Shown here: positions 6,937 to 13,741 of the stretch, piece by piece
How the letters are laid out: every line of letters begins with the position of its first letter
Position numbering within the stretch: the stretch's first letter is position 1
Assembly (NCBI GenBank): GCA_020438665.1
Contig: JAGQUE010000364.1
Coordinates: 2,703 to 16,893 of the forward strand
Origin: Nocardioidaceae bacterium
GTDB taxonomy: Bacteria > Actinomycetota > Actinomycetes > Propionibacteriales > Nocardioidaceae
Length of the DNA: 14,191 bases
Direction: 5' to 3'
The notes under the pieces: model-generated
What the model was told of the DNA's origin: nothing
The model's input: only the letters and a program-made list of their open reading frames with translations
Database searches by the model: none
Made by a program: the position numbers and the translations under genes

Positions 6937-7845
6937 TCATCCGGTCGCCCGGTGCACCTCCAGCACCCGGCCGGCGAGGGTCGTGGTGACGTCCCCGTGG
7001 TCGCCCCGCTTGTTGGCGAGGTCGATGAGGATCGCGGGCTCGCCGTCGTTGTGGCTCGTGACGACCACCATTCGCTCGGTCGGACGGCGTACGTCGACCC
7101 GGCGCGGTGCTGACCGCAACGTCGCGGCGATGGCTGCCTCGTCGATGTCCTGGACGTCGAAGGTGACACTGCCGCGCTCGTCGGTCGACCGCTCGGCCTT
7201 GCTGAAGTCGCCGCGACGATAGAGCCAGGTCTGATTGCCGTCGAACGAGGCGTCGGGGATGGTGACGAGCACGTAGGTGTCGAACAGGCTCACCGCCGTG
7301 ACCGGTGTGCCGCTCCCGAACTCATCGGCGAAGTCCTGCTTGAACACGGCGATGCCCGGGCGGGTGAGCGCATAGCGGGGGACGGCGGTGGGCGTCTCGT
7401 GGGAGGGCGACGGGGCCGCCGTGCTCTCGCGGGTGAAGCCCCCGCTCGAGCCGCTGTCGGAGCCGGTGTTGCGACCGACGAGCACGAACGCGGAGACCCC
7501 CGCGACGATCAGCACCGAGGCGGCGACGGCGACCCACAGGAACCCGCCGATGCCGCGGCCCGGCGAGCGCGCGGGAGGCGGGGGCGCGACGACCCGGTCG
7601 TCGGCCCCGATCGGCGGCGGCAGCACCAGATCCACGGGGCCGGACGACTCGGCGATGGTGCGGCCGGCCAGGTCGCGGATGAGGCCGTTGAGCTCGCCCA
7701 CTGTCGCCGCCGTCTCCACCTGGGCGGCGCGGAGGTCGTGGTCGGGACCGGTGATCCAGCCCGTCCTGAACGCCGACTCGATGACGTCCAGAGCCCGGCG
7801 CCGGTGGTGGGACCGGGCCGCCGCGGACGGGTCGCCATAGATCAC
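6937..7845 (-). CDS. Membrane-anchored protein with DUF1707-like N-terminal domain
   Basis: 302 aa from GTG 7845. Residues 10-62 resemble the DUF1707 domain: charged RRRALDVIESAFRTGWI, then VETAATVGELNGLIRDLAGR, a short helical domain found at the N-terminus of many actinobacterial membrane proteins. A Pro-rich linker (73-97) precedes a single TM helix (about 101-123). The rest (124-302) starts with a Ser/Thr/Pro-rich stalk and would face outward as a globular domain of unknown fold. No catalytic motif is seen. There is no Shine-Dalgarno; a TACCCT hexamer exactly 6 bases before the GTG suggests a leaderless mRNA. It lies 43 bases downstream of the FG-GAP gene on the same strand but probably has its own promoter. 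Confidence 0.8.
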   Translation of the reverse strand: MIYGDPSAAARSHHRRRALDVIESAFRTGWITGPDHDLRAAQVETAATVGELNGLIRDLAGRTIAESSGPVDLVLPPPIGADDRVVAPPPPARSPGRGIGGFLWVAVAASVLIVAGVSAFVLVGRNTGSDSGSSGGFTRESTAAPSPSHETPTAVPRYALTRPGIAVFKQDFADEFGSGTPVTAVSLFDTYVLVTIPDASFDGNQTWLYRRGDFSKAERSTDERGSVTFDVQDIDEAAIAATLRSAPRRVDVRRPTERMVVVTSHNDGEPAILIDLANKRGDHGDVTTTLAGRVLEVHRATG

Positions 7846-7851
7846 CCTTGG

Positions 7852-7857
7852 AGGGTA
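7852..7857 (-). promoter_or_regulatory. Candidate -10 element of a leaderless DUF1707-like transcript
   Basis: TACCCT on the minus strand (TANNNT type) ends 6 bases before the GTG start at 7845, the same spacing as at 2303-2308 and 11440-11445. No ribosome binding site and no clear -35 are seen. Confidence 0.4.
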
Positions 7858-7888
7858 GCGATCCCCGGCCGCGGTCGGCCCGGGTTCG

Positions 7889-9220
7889 TCAGGGCGCGGC
7901 CGCGATGAGCTGGACCGGTCCGTTGTTGGTGTCGGCCCCGTTGAGCACGAGGAACTGGTCGACCCCGTTGCCGGTCACGTCGACCGCCGCCACGTCGTCG
8001 CCCATCCCGGAGGTGGTGTTGGGCGGTGTCAACGCCACGAATGAGAACGCGCCGTGGTTGACCAGCAGCCGGTCGGGCGGGTTGGTCTTGGACGTGGTCG
8101 AGTCGGTGAGGACATAGATGTCGGGCAACCCGTCACCCTGGACGTCGCCGATCGCGAGCGCGAAGCCGTCGGCGCTGCCCGGCGCCGTGAAGATGCGTAC
8201 GGCGGACGCGAAGCCGGTCGCCGTACCGCGTCGATAGGTGGCACCGTTGACATCGGCCAGCACGAGGTCCGCGACGCCGTCACCGTTGAGATCGGCGACC
8301 GCCGCGTCCGCGACCTTGCCGAGGTTGAGGCTGCTCGTCGCGTCGACGAAGCCGCTCCCGGTGTTGCGGTAGGCCAGCGCCACGTTGTTGCGGAACGTGC
8401 AGCCGATGAGGTCCATCCGCCCGTCGTGGTTGTAGTCGACCGGCACGAGACAGCGACTGCCCATGTTGGGACGGAAGCTGCTCCACGCCGCCGCATAGGT
8501 CAGCCCGGCCCCATGGTCGTTGAGATAGACCTTGGTGCCCTCGGGCAGATAGCCGTTGGCGGCGACGTTGCACGGGTCCTTGGGATCGCTGCGCTCCGCC
8601 TGGTTGCCGACGACGAGGTCCTTCCAGCCGTCGTTGTCGACGTCGACCCACGCGACCATCCGGCCGCGGCCGCAGGCGTCCCCGACGCCCCACTCGGTGC
8701 CCCGGTCGGTGAACTGTCCGGGGGCGAGCTGGAGCCAGAGCTCGTTGTCCTTCTCGGCGGTCTTGACATAGTTCGACTGGTTCCTGCCGCCGGAGCAATA
8801 GATGTCGAGCAGGCCGTTGCCGTCGACGTCATAGGCGGCACAGTCGTGCCGGTCGAGGACGCCGCGCTGTGCGTTGACCCGCGGGATCTTGAACGTGTTG
8901 GTGAACGTGCCGTCGCCGTCGTTGCGGTAGAGGTAGGTGTCGGTCCACTGGTGGAAGACGGTGAGGATGTCGTCGAGGCCGTCGTTGTCATAGTCCAGGG
9001 CGTCGGTCGACCAGGTCCGTTCGGTGCGGAGCAGGCCGGCGGCGGCAGCCCGGTCGACCAGCACGGGGTCGACGACCTTGGCGGCGACGGCCGCGGCCTC
9101 CGGGGCGGAGCGGTGGTCGGCGTGAGCCGTCGCCGCGAGTCCCGGCACCACCGCCAATGCCAGACATCCGGCGATGAGCGCGCGGAGAGCAACAGGGACG
9201 ATGACGCGGCGATGCAGCAT
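7889..9220 (-). CDS. Secreted FG-GAP/VCBS repeat protein, predicted seven-bladed propeller
   Basis: 443 aa. A Sec signal peptide (basic MLHRR, hydrophobic core, AHA before D35) directs export. LIAGC at 15-19 mimics a lipobox, but the following residues stay hydrophobic, so ordinary signal peptidase cleavage at AHA is preferred. Seven calcium-loop motifs of the DxDxDG type begin near residues 76 (DYDNDG), 131 (DVDGNG), 193 (DVDNDG), 262 (DYNHDG), 310 (DLNGDG), 359 (DVQGDG) and 414 (DVTGNG). Seven repeats would close one integrin-alpha-like beta-propeller. Six cysteines in the mature part (127, 142, 183, 217, 257, 274) could form disulfides. No enzymatic domain accompanies the propeller, so a binding or adhesion role is likely. 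The ribosome binding site is weak. Confidence 0.88.
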   Translation of the reverse strand: MLHRRVIVPVALRALIAGCLALAVVPGLAATAHADHRSAPEAAAVAAKVVDPVLVDRAAAAGLLRTERTWSTDALDYDNDGLDDILTVFHQWTDTYLYRNDGDGTFTNTFKIPRVNAQRGVLDRHDCAAYDVDGNGLLDIYCSGGRNQSNYVKTAEKDNELWLQLAPGQFTDRGTEWGVGDACGRGRMVAWVDVDNDGWKDLVVGNQAERSDPKDPCNVAANGYLPEGTKVYLNDHGAGLTYAAAWSSFRPNMGSRCLVPVDYNHDGRMDLIGCTFRNNVALAYRNTGSGFVDATSSLNLGKVADAAVADLNGDGVADLVLADVNGATYRRGTATGFASAVRIFTAPGSADGFALAIGDVQGDGLPDIYVLTDSTTSKTNPPDRLLVNHGAFSFVALTPPNTTSGMGDDVAAVDVTGNGVDQFLVLNGADTNNGPVQLIAAAP

Positions 9221-9280
9221 GGTCTCTCACCCCACTGGTCAACCAACACCGGGCAGGCGCTCGGTCTGCCTGTGACTCTG

Positions 9281-9331
9281 CTCGCCCTCCACCGCGTCGC
9301 GCCATGGCGCGGGTCACGTCGTGCGGGCGAG
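9281..9331 (-). terminator. Possible GC-rich terminator structure after the 616-aa secreted-protein gene
   Basis: Outer arms CTCGCCC (9281-9287) and GGGCGAG (9325-9331) enclose the perfect 14-base palindrome CGCGCCATGGCGCG (9298-9311). The structure begins 6 bases after the stop codon of the upstream minus-strand gene, as a terminator should. There is no U-tract, so it may only be a 3'-end stabilising fold or a chance GC-rich palindrome. Confidence 0.3.
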
Positions 9332-9336
9332 GGCCC

Positions 9337-11187
9337 TCAGCCGCGGCCCGCGATCTTGATCTTCAGCGAGCGAGAGACCGTGGTGTTGGTCTCGGTGTTG
9401 TGCACGCGCAGGGTCACCTTGAGGGTCTTGCCCACGTCGGCGGGGCGCACCACGTGGGTGGGCCCGCTCCCGAGCTCGGTGCGGCCGCGCGACCACGCGA
9501 ACCTGTAGTCGGACCCGGTGTCGAGGTTCCAGGTGCCCGTGGTGGCGGTCAGCCTGTGACCGCGGCGCGGCGCCCCCTTGATGCGGGGCGGGACCGTCGG
9601 TCGCAGGACCTCCGGCAGCGTGAGCGTGGTGGGGTTGAGGTTGTCGCCGGGCGCGAGCTCGAGCGTCGCGGCGGAGGCGAGGTTGTTGCCGCCGCCGTAC
9701 CACTGGGGGACCTTCCAGTCGCCACCGTCGGCGAAGCCGCTGATCATGACCTTCCAGCGCCCGGGCGGCAGCCGCAGCACGAGTGGGCCCGGGTCGTCCT
9801 GCCCGATGCCGACGTCGCGGGCGCGCTCGCCCGTGTCGGCGTCATAGACGTCCCATCCGGCGAACGCCAGTGCCTGACCGGCCTCGTCGATGACGTCGAT
9901 GCGCACCGCGGTCCCGTCGGGCAGGGACAGATCAAGCCCGTCGACGGGCGTTCCTCCGGCCACGGTGACCGGTGTCGCCTCGTCGGCCCTCGTCGTGCCG
10001 GGGTAGTAGGCGGGCGACCACAGCGCCCAGTCCGGGGCGACCCAGGTCCACCGGTCGCTCGGCCGGACACGGACGAGATAGCTGCCGTCGGCGACGTTCC
10101 GGGCCCATAGCCCACTGCGGTCGGTGAAGGCATAGGCGACCTCGTGGCCCGTCGAGGCGGAGAGCAGGCTGACGCGGATGCCGGGCAGCGGGTCGCCGTG
10201 GGTGTCGGTGACCGTGCCGGACACGGTGTGCGGACCCGAGGAGTGGACCGCCTCGAGCGTGAGGTCCTCGACGGTCGTGGCCCCCGCGGTGAGGGCGGCG
10301 TCTCCGTCATCGATCAGCAGGCTCGACGCTCCCTCGACCAGGTCGTCGGTCACCCAGACCCGGTAGGTGCCGGCGGCAAGGCCGGTGAACGAGTAGTGGC
10401 CGTCGGCGTCGGCCTGGGTCGACGCCAGCTCCAGGCCGGCCGGCCACAGCGCCAGGTCGACGGTGGCGAAGGAGATCGGCAGGCCGGTGGCCCGGTCGGT
10501 CAGCGTTCCCTCGAGAGTGGCGGGCTCCTGGTCGAGGACGAGGTCGAGGGTCTGGCTGCCGGAGGCGGCGACGGTCACCTCGTCGTACGCCGCCGCGAGG
10601 TCGCCGGTGCCATAGGCGTGGATGGTGCGGCTGCCGGCCTGGACATAGCCGAGGTCGTAGTGGCCGTGACGGTCGGTGGTTGCCTGGTGCTGGCCGACAT
10701 AGCCGGCGGCCTTGGTGATCTCGACGGTGACACCGGACAGCGCGTCGCCGCCGCCGTCGGTGACGGTGCCGGTGACGTGGGCCAGCTTGGGGAGGGTCAT
10801 CACGATGGCGGGCGGCGGGGTGCTGCCGAGGGTGACCACGGTCGCGTCGTTGCGACTGGCGCTGCCACCGGGCTGGCCGACGACGTAATAGCGGGTGAGC
10901 CCGTCGAGCATGGTGAAGCGGAACCACACGTGGTAGTCACCCGGGGCCTGCGGCCACGACACGGTCGGCAGCGTGAACGACGACGAGGTGACGGCATAGC
11001 CGGACGACGAGGAGCTGCCGACGGGCTGGAAGAAGACGGTGTAGTCCATCGGCGTCGTGGTGTCGCCGAGGATCGTGACGGTCCCGGAGACCTGCGCCGC
11101 TGCGGCCGACTGCGCCGGGGCGGCCGCGAGCCCGACTCCGACAACGAGAGCGAGCGCGACCAGCAGGCGGCTCACTGGATGCCTCAC
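9337..11187 (-). CDS. Secreted protein with carboxypeptidase-regulatory-like repeats and a C-terminal Ig-like domain
   Basis: 616 aa from GTG 11187; GTG 11175, with GTGAGG six bases before it, is an equally good start. The signal peptide spans about 1-31 (Ala/Val core, AQSAAAA). Three CarboxypepD_reg-like beta-sandwich repeats follow at about 137-193, 223-282 and 319-376, each with the G-TVTD...G.V..GxY pattern (for example HVTGTVTDGGGDALSGVTVE). They continue as less regular modules carrying the YYPG/WYGGG motif (394-397, 497-500) and a closing L.LP. Residues 533-612 (PPRIKGAPRRGHRLTATTGTW ... RPADVGKTLKVTLRV) match the Ig-like domain common at the C-termini of Nocardioidaceae surface proteins. 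There are no catalytic residues and no sorting signal, so a structural or adhesive extracellular role is most likely. It is divergent from the sigma-factor gene across 264 bases. Confidence 0.85.
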   Translation of the reverse strand: MRHPVSRLLVALALVVGVGLAAAPAQSAAAAQVSGTVTILGDTTTPMDYTVFFQPVGSSSSSGYAVTSSSFTLPTVSWPQAPGDYHVWFRFTMLDGLTRYYVVGQPGGSASRNDATVVTLGSTPPPAIVMTLPKLAHVTGTVTDGGGDALSGVTVEITKAAGYVGQHQATTDRHGHYDLGYVQAGSRTIHAYGTGDLAAAYDEVTVAASGSQTLDLVLDQEPATLEGTLTDRATGLPISFATVDLALWPAGLELASTQADADGHYSFTGLAAGTYRVWVTDDLVEGASSLLIDDGDAALTAGATTVEDLTLEAVHSSGPHTVSGTVTDTHGDPLPGIRVSLLSASTGHEVAYAFTDRSGLWARNVADGSYLVRVRPSDRWTWVAPDWALWSPAYYPGTTRADEATPVTVAGGTPVDGLDLSLPDGTAVRIDVIDEAGQALAFAGWDVYDADTGERARDVGIGQDDPGPLVLRLPPGRWKVMISGFADGGDWKVPQWYGGGNNLASAATLELAPGDNLNPTTLTLPEVLRPTVPPRIKGAPRRGHRLTATTGTWNLDTGSDYRFAWSRGRTELGSGPTHVVRPADVGKTLKVTLRVHNTETNTTVSRSLKIKIAGRG

Positions 11188-11207
11188 CCTGCCAGTGTCT
11201 CGGGCGT

Positions 11208-11331
11208 CCTACGGCGGCGTAGGTGATTTGTGTCGACTGGTCGGGGTGCGCAAGACCACTGGAAAGTTTCGGTGAAAAACCTGTCAGGTTCGGGCTCCGT
11301 CGTGCTCCTACCGATGGCGACACCGGTCGCC
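11208..11331. promoter_or_regulatory. Divergent intergenic region with several small palindromes
   Basis: This part of the 264-base gap is less GC-rich than its surroundings. It holds CCTACG/CGTAGG (11208-11213, 11218-11223), the 13-base palindrome AACCTGTCAGGTT (11278-11290), and GGCGAC-ACCG-GTCGCC (11316-11331). None matches an operator I can name. The promoter of the minus-strand secreted-protein gene must lie here; I could not assign -35/-10 hexamers. Confidence 0.35.
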
Positions 11332-11360
11332 GAACCGGAAGGAGACCGATGTGCAGCGAC

Positions 11361-11435
11361 CCGAGAAGCCTCATCGAGCAGCACCTCGGCCTGGTGTGGG
11401 GTCAGGTCGAGGTGCTGCTCCATGCGGCTTCTCGG
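11361..11435. repeat. Long inverted repeat (33-bp arms, 9-base loop) before the tethered sigma factor
   Basis: The left arm 11361-11393 and right arm 11403-11435 are reverse complements at 30 of 33 positions; one of the three differences would be a G-U pair in RNA. The 9-base spacer is 11394-11402. The structure ends 5 bases before the proposed -10 hexamer and 17 bases before the ATG of the ECF gene. No T-run follows, so it is not an ordinary terminator. It could be a cruciform or operator over the promoter, an RNA fold in a longer leader, or the remnant of a palindromic repeat family. Confidence 0.85.
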
Positions 11436-11439
11436 CCCC

Positions 11440-11445
11440 TAGGAT
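11440..11445 (+). promoter_or_regulatory. Candidate -10 element of a leaderless ECF sigma transcript
   Basis: TAGGAT (TANNNT type) ends 6 bases before ATG 11452, placing transcription start on the start codon. The same AGGA could instead act as a Shine-Dalgarno, so the two readings compete. The corresponding -35 position (11417-11422) would fall inside the right arm of the inverted repeat. Confidence 0.4.
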
Positions 11446-11451
11446 GGCGCG

Positions 11452-12945
11452 ATGACCGCGGTCGGCGGAGCGTCGGATGCCGAGCTGGTCGAGCGCGTCC
11501 GGGCGGGGGACCGCGACGCCTTCGGCCAGGTCTACGAGCGCTATGCCGACCGGCTCTTCGACTTCGCCCACGGGATGCTGCGCCAGCGCGAGGACGCGGC
11601 CGATGCGGTCGCGGACTCGTTCGTCACGATGGCCGAGCGGCTCGACCAGCTGCGCGACCCGAGCCGGCTGCGGCCCTGGCTCTATGCCGTCGTGCGGCGT
11701 GAGTGCCTGCGCCGGCTCAAGGCGCGCAGCCGGGTCGCCTTCGGCGACGACGACCAGCTCGAGGCGCTGCCCGACGTGGCGGCGTCCCCCGAGGACCAGG
11801 TGGAGTCGGCCGACCTCGGTCGGCTCGTCTGGGAGGCGGCCGCCGGCCTGGGGGAGCGCGACCGTGCCCTGCTGGACCTGCACCTGCGCCACGGGCTGGA
11901 GGGGCAGGAGCTCGCCGACGCCCTCGGGATCACCGCCAGCAACGCCTATACGAGCCTCAACCGGCTCAAGACGCAGGTCGAGCGGTCGCTCGGCGCGCTG
12001 CTGATCGCCCGGCTCGGCCGCGACGACTGTCGCGAGCTCCAGACCGTCCTCGCCGGCTGGGACGGCACGTTCACCGTGCTGATGCGCAAGCGGGTCGCGC
12101 GTCACGTCGACGGCTGCCTGGTCTGCGACGAGCGCCGCGCGGCGCTCACCCCGCTGGCGCTGTTCGCCGGCGTCCCGCTGCTGGTCGCCCCCAGCTCGCT
12201 GCGCGACCGGGTGCTCGGCGACGTCCGGCTGGTAGGCCATCTCACCGACGGGCCCTCGGCGGCGGGCGCGGCCTCCGGCGTGACGGGCGGTGGGCCCGTC
12301 GCCGCGGGCGGCGTACGCCGTCGCTGGCTGACGCGGGTGCTGCCGACCGTGGCCGTGCTGGCCCTCGTCGTGGGTGGCGGCACGCTCCTGGTGCTGGACC
12401 GCGGCGACGACACCGACCGGGTCGTCGAGGACGCCGCGGTGCTGGGCACCACGTCGGCGGCGCCGACCGCGCTCCCGTCGCTGCTGCCCAGCCCGGACCC
12501 GCTCGAGCTCGCGCCGACACCGAGCGCGGTCGCGCCGAGCGCCTCGGCGACACCGACGGTGGCACCGACCTCGGCCGCGCCGACCTCGACGGCGCCGGTG
12601 CCGGGACTGGTGGCCGACCCGGCCCAGCTCGACCTCGGCGACAAGGCCCGGGCCGGCACCGTGAGGCTGACGAGCGTGGTCGCCGAGCCGCTGGACTATG
12701 CCTGGTCGACCACGGTGCCGTGGTTGGTGCTGCCGCAGGCGGGGACGCTCGGGCCTGGAGAGTCGACCGCGGTGCTCATCTATGTCGACCGGGCCCAGCT
12801 GCCCGCGGGTGTCTCGGAGGCCGTCGTGACGGTCTCCTGGGCCGGCGGCTCGCTGCCCGTCACCGTCCTGGCCACGGGGCCCGCCCAGCCCAGCGACGGC
12901 GGCACGATCGTGGCCCCCGGCACGACCGCGCCCGAGAACCTGTAA
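11452..12945 (+). CDS. ECF sigma factor fused to zinc-finger anti-sigma-like segment, TM helix and BACON-like domain
   Basis: 497 aa, far longer than a plain ECF sigma (about 180-200). Region 2 lies at about 8-92 (DAFGQVYERYADRLFDFAHG, DAADAVADSFVTMAERL, LRPWLYAVVRRECLRRLK). Region 4 is at about 122-180 (LVWEAAAGLGERDRALLDLH, then LADALGITASNAYTSLNRLK). Cys193 and HVDGCLVC (His218, Cys222, Cys225) follow, reproducing the HxxxCxxC arrangement of ZAS anti-sigma domains. A basic stretch, VRRRW, precedes a TM helix (297-315), then a Pro/Ala/Ser/Thr-rich stalk (332-385) and a beta-rich domain (387-475) with WLVLPQAGTLGPGES, like BACON or related Ig-type domains. ECF groups with fused membrane extensions are known in actinobacteria. 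The protein probably senses an envelope signal and holds its sigma domain at the membrane. The sortase gene follows 58 bases later. Confidence 0.87.
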   Translation: MTAVGGASDAELVERVRAGDRDAFGQVYERYADRLFDFAHGMLRQREDAADAVADSFVTMAERLDQLRDPSRLRPWLYAVVRRECLRRLKARSRVAFGDDDQLEALPDVAASPEDQVESADLGRLVWEAAAGLGERDRALLDLHLRHGLEGQELADALGITASNAYTSLNRLKTQVERSLGALLIARLGRDDCRELQTVLAGWDGTFTVLMRKRVARHVDGCLVCDERRAALTPLALFAGVPLLVAPSSLRDRVLGDVRLVGHLTDGPSAAGAASGVTGGGPVAAGGVRRRWLTRVLPTVAVLALVVGGGTLLVLDRGDDTDRVVEDAAVLGTTSAAPTALPSLLPSPDPLELAPTPSAVAPSASATPTVAPTSAAPTSTAPVPGLVADPAQLDLGDKARAGTVRLTSVVAEPLDYAWSTTVPWLVLPQAGTLGPGESTAVLIYVDRAQLPAGVSEAVVTVSWAGGSLPVTVLATGPAQPSDGGTIVAPGTTAPENL

Positions 12946-12965
12946 GGAACCACCCCGCCCGCGCC

Positions 12966-12998
12966 TCCCTCCTGTGTCGACCAACCGACCAGGAGGGA
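12966..12998 (+). promoter_or_regulatory. Hairpin sequestering the sortase ribosome binding site
   Basis: UCCCUCCUG (12966-12974) pairs perfectly with CAGGAGGGA (12990-12998). Inside it, GUCG (12976-12979) pairs with CGAC (12986-12989) around the loop ACCAAC, leaving one bulged U at 12975. The resulting 13-bp stem buries the whole AGGAGG Shine-Dalgarno (12991-12996) of the sortase gene (ATG 13004). There is no U-tract, so a terminator is unlikely. Confidence 0.65.
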
Positions 12999-13003
12999 CT
13001 CCC

Positions 13004-13606
13004 ATGCGCCGCACCATCCAGCTCACCCTGTTCATCGCCGCCGCCGTGATCGCCGCCGTCGGGGTGATCCTCGCCCTGCCGCACCTGCCGTCGCCGAGCC
13101 CCGACCCGTCGGGCTCCGGCGTGGTCGTCGCCGGCCCTGTCGAGGGCGGCACCCCGTCGCCCAGCGTCCTGCCCGTCGGGAGGCCGACGCGGGTCGTCAT
13201 CCCGGCGATCGGGGTCGACGAGCGCCTGTCGCCGGTCGGGCTGGAGCCCAGCGGCGCCATGGCGATGCCCGACTATGGCTCCGCGGCCTGGTATGACGAG
13301 GGGCCCCGCCCGGGCGAGCCCGGGGCTGCCGTCGTCGTCGCCCACGTCCGTGGACCTGCCGGGCCCGACGTCTTCCGCGACCTCGCGACCCTGCGCCCCG
13401 GCGACCGGGTGACCGTGGTCGGCAGCCATGGGAGCGCGACGTTCGAGGTCCGCAAGGTCGAGACCGTGCCCAAGGACGCCCTGCCCTATGACCGGATCTG
13501 GCCCGACACCGACGAGCGGCTGCTGCGACTGATCACCTGTGGCGGCCAGCCCTTCCCCGAGGGCGGCTTCCCTGACAACACGGTCGTCTATGCCCGGCTG
13601 ATCTGA
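13004..13606 (+). CDS. Class F sortase
   Basis: 200 aa from ATG 13004, chosen over the upstream GTG 12974 because AGGAGG sits 7 bases before it and the protein then begins with MRRTIQL, a short basic N-terminus. An N-terminal TM anchor (about 6-26) is followed by a Pro/Ser linker (27-60) and the sortase beta-barrel (62-200). The catalytic set is visible: His114 (VVVAHVRG), Cys179 (LITCGG) and Arg198 (VVYARLI at the C-terminus). The ITCGG motif, the WYDEGPRPGEPG stretch and the short length are typical of class F enzymes of actinobacteria. It would act outside the membrane, cleaving an LPxTG-like signal and attaching the protein to the cell wall or another acceptor. The ribosome binding site is trapped in a hairpin. 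The next gene is a plausible substrate. Confidence 0.92.
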   Translation: MRRTIQLTLFIAAAVIAAVGVILALPHLPSPSPDPSGSGVVVAGPVEGGTPSPSVLPVGRPTRVVIPAIGVDERLSPVGLEPSGAMAMPDYGSAAWYDEGPRPGEPGAAVVVAHVRGPAGPDVFRDLATLRPGDRVTVVGSHGSATFEVRKVETVPKDALPYDRIWPDTDERLLRLITCGGQPFPEGGFPDNTVVYARLI

Positions 13607-13741
13607 GGCCGCCTGGGGTCGCCGCGCCGGCTCGCGCAATCTCCTCCAGAAAGTCTGCAGAGAAATGTGTGAGATCCGCCGGCGTCAGCGCTCCTACCTC
13701 CGAGCAACACACACACCAAGCCACGACACCAGGAGATCACC
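13607..13741 (+). promoter_or_regulatory. Leader region of the Cys-repeat secreted-protein gene
   Basis: These 135 bases carry no gene. AGGAG (13731-13735) lies 6 bases before ATG 13742 and is a good ribosome binding site. ATCTCCT at 13639-13645 is exactly complementary to AGGAGAT at 13731-13737, so a long-range RNA pairing could mask it, echoing the hairpin in front of the sortase; with only 7 bp and an 85-base loop this is weak. No convincing promoter hexamers were found, so read-through from the sigma-sortase transcript is possible. Confidence 0.3.

Noticed and set aside
5119..7113. A 664-codon plus-strand frame over the TetR and exporter genes.
   Set aside because: Its product is a Gln/His/Arg-rich artefact antiparallel to two clear genes with strong domains and ribosome binding sites.
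8054..9508. A 484-codon plus-strand frame opposite the FG-GAP gene.
   Set aside because: Its sequence mirrors the repeated calcium loops of the true minus-strand gene; no domain or initiation signal.
11184..11423. A 79-codon minus-strand frame whose TGA overlaps the GTG start of the 616-aa secreted-protein gene (GTGA).
   Set aside because: The overlap looks like coupling, but codon use after the first 20 codons is not GC3-rich like the neighbours, its ATG lies in the inverted repeat, and no ribosome binding site precedes it. I treat it as chance unless ribosome data show otherwise.
11444..11455. A three-codon frame ATG GCG CGA TGA whose stop overlaps the sigma start.
   Set aside because: The ATG is part of the TAGGAT hexamer better explained as a -10 or ribosome-binding element; too short to support.
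11371..13260. A 629-codon minus-strand frame opposite the sigma and sortase genes.
   Set aside because: Low-complexity Arg/Gly/His composition, no recognisable domain, and fully antiparallel to well-supported genes.
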